From positions 1,687,936-1,751,935 of the forward strand of contig NW_019211454.1 of the NCBI RefSeq assembly GCF_002443255.2: a stretch of 64,000 nt of DNA, given 5' to 3'. A program made the translations under genes and the position numbers. The first letter of the stretch is position 1, and each line of letters starts with the position of its first letter. Below are positions 33,901-45,492 of this stretch, piece by piece. This DNA is from Varroa destructor (lineage: Eukaryota; Arthropoda; Arachnida; Mesostigmata; Varroidae). The notes below the pieces were generated by a model. That model was not told the DNA's origin. It did no database searches and was given only the letters and a program-made list of their open reading frames with translations.

Positions 33901-36768
33901 ATCTAAATTGTCCGATAAATACGAAGATCCTAGATCTATTAAATCTATATTGCCACACGCCGAATGAATTTGGAACGTGCTTGCTCGAGGGTTTCAATAT
34001 GTCGTTAAAATGAGACTGCCAAGCTTTGTAGTAGAGTTTATATTTGGGTCAAGCAAAACGCGTAGGAATATTTATAATAAAAAGATAATGAAACAATAAA
34101 AGGTAACACTTTGTAGTATAAGAAGCCGAAGGGACCGAATTGCTCATCTAATGTGAAATTATAACTCAAAGTTTCTGCTACCAGACCAGGGGAATGATAG
34201 CTCTATTAAGAACATACTGATGATAAAATTTTGAGCACAGAAATAATCATATTCTTCTGCTTAGATTTTTAAAGCACATTAATTACGCCCCATTCATAGA
34301 CTGAGTCGTTCCTCAGCAAGACAAAAGAGACAGTATAAATTGGGATTAAAAGGATCTGTGTTCGAAGTTCCTCTACGTGCAAGAAACAAAGCGTCTGTTA
34401 AAATCAAGGAAAATAAGTGTACGCATGCGCCGTACAAAAAAACTAAGGTGCATACAGTCGCCGTTGCAGTTTAAGTTTATCCACATGCCGTGTAACTGTG
34501 GAGCTTGCTTTGGTAAACCACATTGTGCCTTTTATGGCCCGTAGCTAGTTCTCCAGACGACTTAGGATTGCTAACATTGCTTTTTTAAGAAAGATAAATT
34601 GCCGAGGAATATAACTGAAAATACCAACATTCGGATATAAAATGCGACATTTTCTTTTAAAATATCGAAACGATAAAGTATTTTTCACCGTTTTCATGTT
34701 TTTTTTGTCTTTAGAAAGTTGAGCCGAAGTGAAGGACAAGAGGAAATAGATAATATTCTTATATATGATATATAAGGCTTCCATTAGAAAAGCTTTCGAA
34801 ATATCTAAAAATCTCCTCTTTTTTAGGCGTTTATTAAAAAAAATAATCTAAATTCTTGAAATCTAAATTCTGCTGTTTACAGCACCGATTCACCCGATTT
34901 TCAACGATTATTATTTACCATTTTTTAGGAGGACGTGTCGTATTTTGAGATGTGCCATGTACAGGATCATAAAGTCGACGCACATATCATTAATGTTAGT
35001 CACATAATTAATGCAGAATTTCATAGCTATACCGTGGTAATATGCTTCCAAAATTTCAATCTTTTATTATCTTGTTCAACGTTCGTATGTACTTCAGATA
35101 TGAGTGCTTTATGATCGATGGGGTAGTTTCGATTAAATATTTTCGGCCAAAAATTAGCAAAGCGTTAATAATACGACCTAAATCTAAACTGGAAAGGTTG
35201 CAATCAGTTAAACTAGATTATCTTTACCCCGCTGAATAAACAGAAGGTTTTTTTCTACCAGTTGAAATAGGTCATTCAGCTAAGTATATTGACTTAAAAA
35301 AAAAATACTTATTTGTTATTAGAATCCGAGAAAAAAAAAAACAATTCTTTTTACCTAGAACTTGTTCTCATAAAATTTGTTTAGGAAAATACGCCAAATG
35401 TGATAGCCTTTATATTTATGCCAAAATTTACTCCACTGTAATTACCTTTTTGACTAAATTGCTGACTAAATTGAATTAGAGCTGAAAGCAATATGAAAGT
35501 CTACCACAGATATGCATAAAAGACTTTATTAGTCGCAGGTGCCTCTATTGGCAATTGAATGTGTGGTAACTGTTTATTTCAAGGTACTGCCATAATAGTC
35601 GTAATCTAGGACCCCTGCGCTGTCAGACAGGAATATCGAACCAGTTAATTAAGCTTACGTTGAGCAAGTGTGCTTCACTTTTAATGAGCTTATTTAAGAA
35701 AGTAAATAAGATTAAACCTTCAAAGTGACTACTTACAAAAATATTAGGAATAATAATTGATCCAAAAGAAAGCCTTTGATGTCGTCGAGCTTCAAATGAA
35801 CCGTGTCTGTATCCTTTTCTCACGCCTTCACAGGTCTCGATTTCTTTCGCGCGACTTCCGAACGAGGTAAGCGCACCAGAGCTTCTCAAGAGAATGTCAA
35901 TTGAAAAAGGCCTATATAAAAAATATTGAATATTAACTTAACCTGATTCTCAGCGAAGCGACTGATTGTGCCGACTAGAGGTATCACTCATCTTTTTGTG
36001 GTAGTGGACATAGAATGATACTGCTTTCCAGCCGCTAAACGCCGGACTGGCTTAATTTTAAAAAAGAGGCGGATTTTAAGTGTGGGAGTAATTGCTGAAT
36101 CCTATCCGTAGTAATAAAGGAGGCTGAGTGGCTCCGCGGCTGGGACGGTCAATCGTCAAGGCGATATCCAAGCTATATCCCTTGACAATAAATGGCGTTC
36201 GATCAGCCAAGAATCGAAGGTAACATGCACTAGTACCTAAAGTGACGCATGAATGTACGCTGGTTGAAGTTGTTTTAAGTTTCCAACCGTTAACATCTGT
36301 ATATAAAAAGAAGAGATAAAAATAGGTTCACAGTTAAAAAAACGTGACTGTACAGTGCGTAAGGCAGTAGTAGGTTTTCAGTAAAGAAAAGACGGAGTTA
36401 AGCTTCTATGATGGTGCGGTGGCCTACTAATAAATAAAAGGCATTTAATGTGGACTAGCACGCAAAAGTAGACGTAGTAGACCGGCCTAAGCGGGTGTTT
36501 GGGCAAAGCTCGAATTTCTTTAAGTATACACTGCTGGTTCATTTGTTAGATCAAAGCTGTTCGGTTCGTCAGCTTTCGACCGCCATCGGCTACTTTTGAC
36601 TCAGCGTTAAACGCTACGTTAGAAGTGACATGACAGATTATACATTATAGCATTTTGTAACTTAATGACAACCACCAATTAAAGTAGATGAAAAACACTG
36701 CTTCCTCATGCGCCGCCAATATTGAATATACCTATATCTTGTAAAACTCATTCCAATAGAATACATTT
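30936..36768. other. No assignable gene apart from a possible LINE scrap
   Basis: The first part may contain more of the minus-strand LINE, too decayed to read. Elsewhere it is AT-rich with scattered short frames (for example 32533-32721 plus and 35623-35889 minus) lacking recognisable domains. Confidence 0.45.
32797..33030 (-). mobile_element. Possible further LINE ORF2 scrap
   Basis: An open minus-strand frame of about 77 codons contains NICPLMRG, TTRAVRASLLF, YSEAYGEV and WQRAFIQQL. Their order and spacing recall the R1/Jockey post-RT region (MPNxxGP, VVRSxLLYGAxxWGE, QRxxL). The same strand and similar region as the element at 29.6-30.9 kb make a second fragment of a related element plausible. 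The match is weak and could be chance. Confidence 0.35.
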
Positions 36769-37020
36769 GTGTATCGTTGTGCAATGGACAAATATCATCT
36801 GACAATGCAGGTAGGTCTAAAGGTTTCAACACGAATGCCAATTACTCAAAGAATGAGCGAACCTGACATCAGTATATCTTCTCATATGATGACCTTCGAT
36901 ATTCGGAAACCTGACCAATTATCTGATAAAATGCAGTTTAATCACACAGACACACACAGAACGTTTACTTGTATCTTACCCGCTGGAGCGGAAGCTGGTT
37001 GTTCGCTAACTTACCAGTAG
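36769..37020 (+). CDS. Hypothetical ORF with a strong internal splice donor
   Basis: An open frame of 83 codons contains MDKYHLTMQ, STRMPITQRMSEPD, MTFDIRKPDQLSDKMQF and TCILPAGAEAGC before TAG. A near-consensus donor, ATGCAG|gtaggt, lies inside at about 36810. Either the frame is an exon ending there or the whole is a short gene. No domain is recognised. Confidence 0.3.
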   Translation: MYRCAMDKYHLTMQVGLKVSTRMPITQRMSEPDISISSHMMTFDIRKPDQLSDKMQFNHTDTHRTFTCILPAGAEAGCSLTYQ

Positions 37021-37582
37021 CTTATTTACAGGACACCAGAACGTAGAAATGTAGGGGTCAAAGAGGGCCGAGTCCATTTATTGGTTGGTACTCTTCGTGA
37101 TCGTTACTTCGATAACATTGCTCGTAGATTGGTTCAAACTTTTTCTAAATGATATACCGAGAGCTTATGCAAAGGAAGCTACTTAAAACAGCCACAGTCA
37201 AGCTCCATAGCGGAAGGAAGGCGACACAAGATCAATTAAGCGTGTAAACATTGTTTTGAAGAACTATGGGTATTAAATTACCTTTTGCGCGAACTCTTGC
37301 CTGCCCCTTGTCTCTTATTTACTTATCTTTGAACGAAACGCCAAACCCTACGCAAGGCTTAACGCTGTAGATCGCTAACGCTTCAATGGCCTATTTGGGT
37401 TCTAGCACCCATACGCATGACAGTGCTAACCTTCTCGAAATGATTGCAGGTGACCTGATCTCGCAGACGTACATAGGTACATAGAAGCTCCTGCAGCACC
37501 GAGCCCTATTCGCAGAATCCTATCTGCGCCTCTTCCGAATTTACCTCGTCGATACTGTGTGTCGCTGGCTTCGACCTTAGTC

Positions 37583-38377
37583 TCAGCGAAACCTCATTTT
37601 CGTATCGTGGAAAGCACTACCACTAGCGAGGCCTATGCCATGCGCTAGCGTGCGCTTGATTCGCGTTGTCAGAGAGGCGTCTGGCGAAGGCTTGTTGAAA
37701 TGGGTTTATGCTGCCCTCCAAGCCGCGGAGGGAGTGTCGTGATCGAGATAAATGATTGGTAATTGCCCCGAGAAATATTCCAAAGCCGTTTCCCGACGCC
37801 CGAGCAGAGCGAAGCAATTATGAAGCGATCCCGGCCAACCCAGCAAGTTGGCCGCGGCGATGGTAGCGACGGTAGCTAAGGCTCCGTTCGCTGCGGAGTT
37901 AATCATACGCCCCTTGCCCGTATTTCCCACCGCTTTTATAGATTTATGAATCGAACGTTTGGAAGTGAACTGAAGCGCCTTTCGGAGCGCCGGAGGCAGT
38001 AAGCGGGGATCGCTTGTTCGTTGCATACCCCTACCTACCCACATGCCTTCGGCCTTGGCCGTATACGCTGCACTAACCCCTGAAATAACGCCATGCACCA
38101 AATCGGCACCGTCGATGCCACTACCTCCAATGACACCCTCCTTCAGCCCATTGTCCACTCATGGCAGCATGTCTTTGTTACGTGTAGGGCAGCGTGCGAA
38201 GACTTTACCTGGCTGCCGTAGAAAGCTGCCGGGCGGCACGAGGTTAGGGTACCGCATATCAAGGTCACCTGTATATACAAGGACTTCCCCTCCTACGTCG
38301 TCGTGTGTGCTATAGCCTGAGCATACAGCGGGCAGCTTTATGTTGCTAAACTTGCAATAATAACGTTTGATGAACTA
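37583..38377 (-). pseudogene. GC-rich unidentified reading frame with two in-frame stops
   Basis: Reading the minus strand from 38377, a single frame of about 265 codons stays open except for TGA at 38159-38161 and TAA at 37706-37708, and ends with TGA at 37583-37585. A possible acceptor (CACTAG) precedes it. Pieces: LPAVCSGYSTHDDVGGEVLV, GDLDMRYPNLVPPGSFL, GGSGIDGADLVHGVISGVSA, MINSAANGALATVATIAAAN, EYFSGQLPIIYLDHD and TRIKRTLAHGIGLASGS. Gly/Ala-rich hydrophobic stretches suggest membrane or packing helices. GC content is clearly above its AT-rich surroundings, a sign of foreign origin or strong constraint. I recognise no family. The stops suggest a pseudogene; the opposite strand has only a shorter proline-rich frame. 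Confidence 0.55.
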
Positions 38378-38572
38378 GTGAGCGTTTTCCTCTTCGCCTT
38401 TCAAATCATTTAACACTTCGACTGTTGCATGAAAGGAAATCCTGCTACACGAGATCTTATAACGAGGAATATTGACTGATTTTTTCTGGCTGACTACGGA
38501 TAGTCAACCTATTAAGACTAAAACAATGATTCGTACTTCTATTCAGATAAAATATACGAGATTATGATTTAG

Positions 38573-38758
38573 ATGCTATCAAGTTCAGGAAGGTCAATTC
38601 ACGACAAATCATCTGCATACCGAATCAGGCCGTCATTCCTTGCCGGTCTTTTCCATCGAAAGGACTTACCTTACATCTTATCCGATGATATCTTCAAGTA
38701 CGTAATAACCACTAGAGGTCGGAAGAGGGGCTATTCAAAGAAAGTAGTCGATGGATAA
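38573..38758 (+). CDS. Hypothetical small ORF upstream of a membrane ORF
   Basis: A 61-codon frame (beginning LSSSGRSIHDKSSAYRIRPS and ending GYSKKVVDG) has no recognised domain. Its tail overlaps the next ORF by eight bases in a different frame. The overlap could mean a frameshifted single gene or chance. Confidence 0.2.
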   Translation: MLSSSGRSIHDKSSAYRIRPSFLAGLFHRKDLPYILSDDIFKYVITTRGRKRGYSKKVVDG

Positions 38759-38987
38759 ATGGGACACATTGTATCGTACGGCAGACGGTACCGTGCTATA
38801 TGTAGCAGAAGACGGCTGGAAAAGGTCTTGTAGTGGACGGAATACCTTTCATGAGACTAAGGAACCTTCAGGAAGTCTCATTAATGTATATATAGATGCA
38901 TTTTTGAAGTTATTTGCAGTGCTGATAGTTATACTGTTTTATTTGATACAGTATGTCTTGATTTCTCGAGTGAGAAAGCCTAGATAA
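38751..38987 (+). CDS. Hypothetical small single-pass membrane protein
   Basis: 78 codons from ATG 38751 to TAG. The N-terminal part is hydrophilic (MDKWDTLYRTADGTVLYVAE), followed by one clear membrane segment near residues 50-71 (FLKLFAVLIVILFYLIQYVL), then a short basic end (RVRKPR), as expected for a cytosolic stop-transfer. The start context GTCGATGG is acceptable. No family is recognised; promoter and splice context are unknown. Confidence 0.3.
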   Translation: MDKWDTLYRTADGTVLYVAEDGWKRSCSGRNTFHETKEPSGSLINVYIDAFLKLFAVLIVILFYLIQYVLISRVRKPR

Positions 38988-40185
38988 TAGAAGTGCGAAT
39001 GTTAGAAGTTACAACAACTTTATAAAGCACTGTCCGTTTAATATTGGGTAAAGTTTCGAGCAGACCTTTGTGTAGTCAAGCTAACGTATAATAACCTTCG
39101 AGCTAGGCGCCAGTTTTACCTTTTCGTGAACAAACACATTTGCAATGGGCATCCCTAATATACGGATAGTTTTTATAGTTCTCTCAAACGAGCCAAAGGA
39201 AGCGCGTCTGAACCCAATTCAGAAAACCTCATTGCTGAACAATTGCTGGACCACACGGTAACCCAGATCAACGCATGCGTAGTTCCTGCTTGCTGAAGAT
39301 ATAATGCGACATATTTTGAATATACGTGTTTTCAGGCAAAAGCAAAAAGCTAACAAAATGGCATACATATGTTGGTAGAATGCATGTTCAGGACAAGCGA
39401 TTAATCTTAGTTCAGGCCCCGAAGATGTTCGCCCTTGACTTTTTCGTTCCAAAGAAGCGCCGGATAATGCGCAGTTTGTAATATAGCTAATAACACTCGA
39501 AGATACATATATACAGTTGGAACTTATCAGATCTGAGTGCGGGTTATATAATTGCTGCGAGAACTTGTCTAATTCTTGTCTAGGGATTGAATTTTGACAA
39601 TAACATTCACATTTGAGTTATCGACTTTCAACGGAAGCGTATTCAATAGAATCGCTTCGACGTGTTCGATTGCGGAACGGTGAGGCGACATTTGTTGATA
39701 AACGAATAGCACCGTGAGACAGCATAAATAACCGTTTCGCTATAATTGGGAACGGCATCCCAGTGCAAAAAGGAAGCAAACAACGATGCGATCAAAGTGC
39801 CCGGTCTTTCGTTTCCCATCAGCCGCTCGCCTCCCGCAGCCAGTTACCATCGTCATTTTGCTGGTCCTCCTTCGTTATACGGTAATATCATAATCCTAAC
39901 AGTAGTTGTAAGAGGGCCTCCGTAAGAAAGCCGTAAAGGAGCACGGCTCGCTGAAAGGACCAATGGCCCCCGATGCTGCCGTCATTAGCTCGCCTCATTA
40001 GAACAAGAAGCAGTAGCGGTAGGTGGACGAAAATCTGGGCTAAACGTAAAAGTAAAGGTAGAAGCCAGCATCGGAACGGAGAAATCTTGCCAATCAAAAA
40101 AATATTTAGAACCACATACTTAATTAACTAATCTTAAGCTGTTTACGCTGTATGTACTCTTGCATTGTGATAATATAAACAATAG

Positions 40186-40404
40186 TCACGCGTCCATTAC
40201 GAATTATTTGGCCGCACCATCGTTGATGAACATGTCTTAAGACTAGCCGGAAGCAACGATGCGATAGCCCATATTATCATTACCAGATCATCTAAGACCT
40301 ATATGCGATTACGGGAACAAGGAAAATTGATGTCTTTGCAACAATATGGCTGTTCTGCGAAAAAAACTACCAAATCAAGACTCTGTACCTTTTTGATATC
40401 GTAA
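40186..40404 (+). CDS. Unassigned coding-like frame without start codon
   Basis: Seventy-two codons are open between TAG 40183-40185 and TAA 40402-40404. The product includes YELFGRTIVDEHVLRLAGSN, DAIAHIIITRSSKTYMRLRE and QGKLMSLQQYG. Composition looks like a globular protein. The absence of an early ATG suggests an internal exon or remnant. No family is recognised. Confidence 0.28.
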   Translation, partial: SRVHYELFGRTIVDEHVLRLAGSNDAIAHIIITRSSKTYMRLREQGKLMSLQQYGCSAKKTTKSRLCTFLIS

Positions 40405-43400
40405 AATGCGGTATGGTAGCAAGACGATGTCCTACTCAATCGATATGGGACCGAAAAACATGCTTAGATGCAAATCCACAGATCTTACGAAATCACCCAC
40501 AGTTCGAGTACGTGCCCTGCATTGCAGTGAATCGTTATTAGGAAAAGTGACAGTTAGTAATCTGAGTCAACGACCACGATGGTAAATCACTAAATTTCTT
40601 AAAACGCAGGACGACCCTAGCGCTTTCATTTATAGAGAAAATGCACGACGCCATTGATAGTTAAAGATCGGAATCTACCAAATAGAAATTAACCTACTCA
40701 TTCAGGCCTATTCAACGACAAATATAGAATTTCGATACAATCTTTGTTTAAAGAAATACAGGCTTTGATTATGTGTTTAGCGCATAAGTGAGATCATTTT
40801 TGAAGCTATTTTGAGAGACCACAATCTGTCAAAAAGTTCCAGTGCTGCAGACGTATCGTAATCGTGTTACGTGGATTTCGGCCTACGATCCATTTTTTTA
40901 TAAGATAGTTTGTCATTTTCTTCAGGCTAAATCACTTAAAGTAGCACCTATTGTAACAAAACGTTTGTCTTTTGTTTTTCGAAACTGTGATTTCAATCCT
41001 ATTTTTAGTGTATAAAGCACGTGTAATGATTTAGACTTCTCACAAGTTAATTAAAATGCGCAATTAAGTCAAGAAACCAGCCAGCTGACAGATCTAGTTA
41101 CACGACCATAATCCCAGTAACTGAGGTAAACGCCTTAATGATCCTGATCAGCCCGTATCAACTTCACAGTATAAGCGTCGTAGCAGTCAAGCGCAAAGCG
41201 GCGAGTTTACAGTAGCAGCCCCCAACGTCTGAGAGCTTTTACTTATAATGTTAGTCGTACTTTTGCATGACCACGTCGTCGTCTTTGCTTCTATCAGGTC
41301 CGCAAATGCAAGCCCCCTGTGTCGTCTTTCCCTGAACGCAGGAGCAGCCATGGTCCTTGCGCTTTCCTTTTGCCTGCGGGCCAGTGCTATTCCCTCCCGT
41401 CGGAGCTACCCTACTAAACTCTCGTAGTTGCGGCGTGCTCACTGGTTCGCCCGCCGACTCCACTGGCCATTGGTTCCTTGAGGACTATGGCTTGGTGGAC
41501 AGACGCACCTGTGACAAAACAAACACATTACTTTCCACAATCTCCACCGTGGCTACAACGCGCATGCTTATATACGTCTAGAGCCTAGCTCCTTCTTTTG
41601 GTACGACGGAACAGTGACAAGAAGCCCAGAAGGCCATCGTCGCTATAGCCACTAGGTATAGCTGACCGCTCCCTTTACCTTCCGTTTGCCAGTCTGCCTG
41701 CTGCGTCTGCTACCTTTAAGTTTTGGACGCTTGAGAAGCGGACGGGTAGAAACGGGAGCGGTCTATTTGGCTAGCTTGGAAAATGGCTACAACAAAGAAA
41801 ACGGCCGACTCGACTTGGGGCTCGTCTTAAGACCCGTCTTCCGCTTGAAAACGAAGGAGAAGACACAACGAGGAGGTGGGTGGTTGGATTGCAGAGGGAA
41901 CCTTTACATTAACGTTGATGCATTGCTGCAGTAGCAGCCGGAGACTCGACCCCCTCGTTGTTGTTGCTGTCTCCCGCTTTGTGCCACCTCGACCACCATA
42001 GTTGAGTAAGCTGACGACGCTTTTCATTGTCGCCGGCACCGTCAGAGAAGCTCGGGTAGGACGAACGAACACAGGCAGTAGCGAGAGGAAGCGGTGAGGC
42101 AGGAAGCAACGGCAGTGGGTGCTACTTAGACGACGACACCAACGCGAACCGCTATCAAGCTTGCGCGCCTACCCACCCCACCTTGCATTCCGGCCACGTC
42201 CCAGATAACTCCTTCCCCAGTAGCGGCTCATTGCCAACAACAGAGGAGGCGTCGTTTCCATCTGCTCATGTCTGCAGCTGCTTCTCAAGCTGCCGCGCCG
42301 TCAACAGCAGCGACGAACAAACGAAAGCGACCAAGTGACCGAGATTGATCTGTCGATGAATGCTACTGCCAATTCTGTGCCTTTTTCGGGTTTCACCAAA
42401 CACTTTTCGTCTGTTTTGTTTCGTAGTAACCACTCAGTACTGTTACCTACTGCTATTGCCATCAGGACTATTACTAGGCCACCACTGCCAGTAGCATTGC
42501 CGCCACTGGCTCCAGGCGCATTTCCTTTTTTCCTGATGATGTTTTTGTACATTTTGCCATTGCTCATCTTAACTCCCCTGAACACTCTCAGCTGCATCGG
42601 TTTCTTTCTGGCCCAAAATACCGCTCAAATGATTGTCTTTCTGCTTACGCATTCGCTAATTCGCATTACAGGAAAGCACAAGTAGGACACGCAGAAGAAA
42701 ACTGCCCCTTGCCTTTGCTGCCGTCATTGTGCAAGTTCCGAACAGTTCTTCACGCTTTTTGGTTTGTTCTTACGATATTTTTCCGCTGTTTGCTTACGCC
42801 TGTTTTGTTATTGCGTGTTTTTTTAGGTCCTTGGTATTCTCTTACCATTGGCTCAAAAATTCTTCAACAATATCCTGCTGTACTGCCGTCGTCTTGTAGA
42901 CTTGTGAGCGCTCGTGGCGCCAAAACCTCCTTTCAGTCGTCCGATGGGGCTCCGTTCCGTTTTCTCTCATGGAAACGAGGTCTAACAATTTAACCAAGTC
43001 GAGAGTGAATGCACGCTTCAAATATTGGCTGGTCGGTACACATACTAACAACACAGGGAGGAACGAAAGATAAGCGTACCAACGAAACAGTCGCGGTAAC
43101 GATGCTGCCTACGTCCGCCCCCAAGTCGACCTTCTACTAGACCTGTCACCGCTGGTACATCACAATAGCAAGAGTAAATCTGCAACTCGGCAGCCGGTGC
43201 ACCGTAAGCTAAGTACCTAAGACGAACTTCCACCGAAAATTCAGCCAGTTTATATACAGGTTTACAGAAGCGCATGTGAATCTTCAGACTAATACAGACT
43301 GCGCGGCTGCGATGCCTTGCAAATATCAAAATGCTTTGTTTTTAATGGCTCTTGCCCTTCGTCTCGTTTGGCTGAGCAAGCTATCACAAACAATACACGC

Positions 43401-45273
43401 TGCCATATGAAAAAATCTATGCAACTCATTAGCTGAGAGTTGTTTTTGTTTCCCTCCCATCTCTTAGAGGCCATCACAAGGGCACATAAACACAGCAAAA
43501 GAAGATAAGAGATACAACCGCGCATATGTTCGTATTCTGTTTAACCTGTAGACTGTCGCCATTCAATCCAGCGATACAAAGGCGAATAGGTAAAAAACGC
43601 GCTAGCAAACCGTGAGGTTTCTAAGAAAAACATGATTCTAATTATAATGATAGCGTTAATAATGGTGATCCTGAAATACGTACGTACCGATAATCATGTC
43701 ACGCAGATGTATGTACATGCGTCTAACGTCATAAAAGTGTGTCCTGAGTTAATTTCTGTACAATAAATGCAGAGAGTAACGATTGAATTGGCAAGAGTAA
43801 GTGCTATTCCGAACGCTATCACATAACTTAAAGTCGATATAAGTCGTAGTTGGTGCACTCTCGTTATTAACTAACTTATTATAATTATACGTTTATCAAT
43901 GCGAGGATTGTTAAGATGCTATCACGAACACGACGGACTGACTACAGCCTGCTAAGGATATTACTGCACAATTTGTTTTCTATTGTATGAATTCTATTAG
44001 ATCTAATTGTGATCCATGTTAACTGTCAGTTAGCCAAATTATCTTTTACTCTTGATTACGCAGACATGCCCGCCACTTATATAATTCATTATTGGGGTTC
44101 AGATTCTTCTCGAATTCAGTCTGCCCGACGTGACACATTAATTATCCACCTCACGTAACGATAGAATGACGTGGTTCACATCACAATGAGGCCGTAACTG
44201 CTTTGCCATGCGTTTAGCTGATTATTCAGTTAGGATAATTATTTGAGGCGCTTAACTATACAACGTTACTTAACGCAGCTTATACATTTTTGGGGCCAAA
44301 TAACTAAAATGTAGAAGACCAAACACAAGAGGTGTTAGACAGACGCGTCAAAAAGCCATGTATGTTTTTTGAAAATCTAATGGTGGCTCGATCTATCTTG
44401 GTCGAGCAATTCATCTTCTAAGACAGCGGTCGAATGATTCACTCAGAACTATAAACAGGCGGGTTCCATACAGGAATACGTCTAGAGTGAGGTCAATTGA
44501 ATCACATGTGCCTTGCTACCTTCACGAATTCCTGCTCGCTTTACTGTGTTGTAAACAATAGGTCACATATAACAATAAATTATTAATAATACATTCAAAT
44601 ATATAGTTCTTTTGAGAAATCCTTATCCTCAACGTCTACCTACAGACCATATAGGATTCGGGTGTTCTGCTATCACGACACGGCACAGTCTCAATCTGAC
44701 TACGAAGCTTAACACTACCTCTCTACATGAGCGCGCCTAGTTTAAGACGTCTCGTAATAGACGCAGCGCCCTTGCGTAAATACCATTTCGGTTCGAGTAC
44801 CGCGTCAGTTCAAATAGAAACTGGCAGCATTTCAACCAGTGTGTAGATTCGCTACTTTGTATGCCAGATTGAACGCAGAAATAAACATGAACAATTAAAT
44901 ACCGCAGACCGCTACCAGTACGGCAAATGTTCAAGGGCGTACAAAGCCTATCAAAGCATTTGGAACATATGGTGGAAGCACATATTGAATCAAAATAGTA
45001 TTCTCATTTTTGAACGAATACGGCCCTAAACTCAAGTACATGCAAGCATAAACCTCAACACTGTTATTTTATTAACCGATAAAAGGGCTATTCTTAGCCT
45101 TTGTTTTCTGTGAGGAACTGAATCAATATACCTATTTCGTACATACATGCCTTTGGATAGTATGAATGCAAGCCAGCATAACTATTGCTGAACCATCGTC
45201 TGGATCAGCAGCATACGCCGTTAAGCAAAGAACCGTATCCAAGTTTTTTAGTGAATAACACTTGGTGTAACCA
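40405..45273. other. No assignable gene; GC-rich island 41.3-43.3 kb
   Basis: GC-rich DNA with short frames on both strands, including a hydrophobic 116-codon plus frame (42335-42685) and Cys-rich minus frame (41251-41463). None shows a domain or a splice chain. The rest is AT-rich. Confidence 0.45.
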
Positions 45274-45290
45274 CTATATATATATATATC

Positions 45291-45334
45291 GCTGAGTGAT
45301 GGCGGCTATATATATATGGCCGCCATCACTCAGC
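45291..45334. repeat. Perfect 16-bp inverted repeat with TA-rich loop
   Basis: GCTGAGTGATGGCGGC (45291-45306) and its exact complement (45319-45334) flank a 12-base loop TATATATATATG. A TA microsatellite lies directly to the left (45274-45289). The arms are GC-rich in an AT-rich setting, so the hairpin would be very stable. Confidence 0.9.
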
Positions 45335-45492
45335 TCACCAAAGTCGATGCGAGGCGAAGCGTAGTACAACGCCTAAGTTATGGCGCGATCGAAGATTTGG
45401 CTCCGGCCTGGCGGGCTCCAAGAAGTCCGGGAGACACGACGTTGGAGTCTCTTTCAGGAGGAAAATAGACAATGAATACATCGCCCATTTTG
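45335..45492 (+). other. GC-rich patch with a short open frame beside the hairpin
   Basis: The 150 bases right of the hairpin are much richer in GC than their flanks. One frame is open through the right arm and the patch (KLWRDRRFGSGLAGSKKSG, HDVGVSFRRKIDNEYIAHF) and stops soon after. No family is recognised; it could be part of an inserted element whose edge is the hairpin. Confidence 0.35.

Noticed and set aside
42335..42685. 116-codon plus-strand ORF with hydrophobic stretches.
   Set aside because: Hydrophobicity follows from T/C-rich DNA; no family, and similar frames exist on the minus strand.
44808..44824. GGTTCGAGTACC resembling a tRNA T arm.
   Set aside because: It is a simple palindrome (CGGT...ACCG) that does not make the 5-bp stem and 7-base loop of a T arm, and no A box lies at the right distance.
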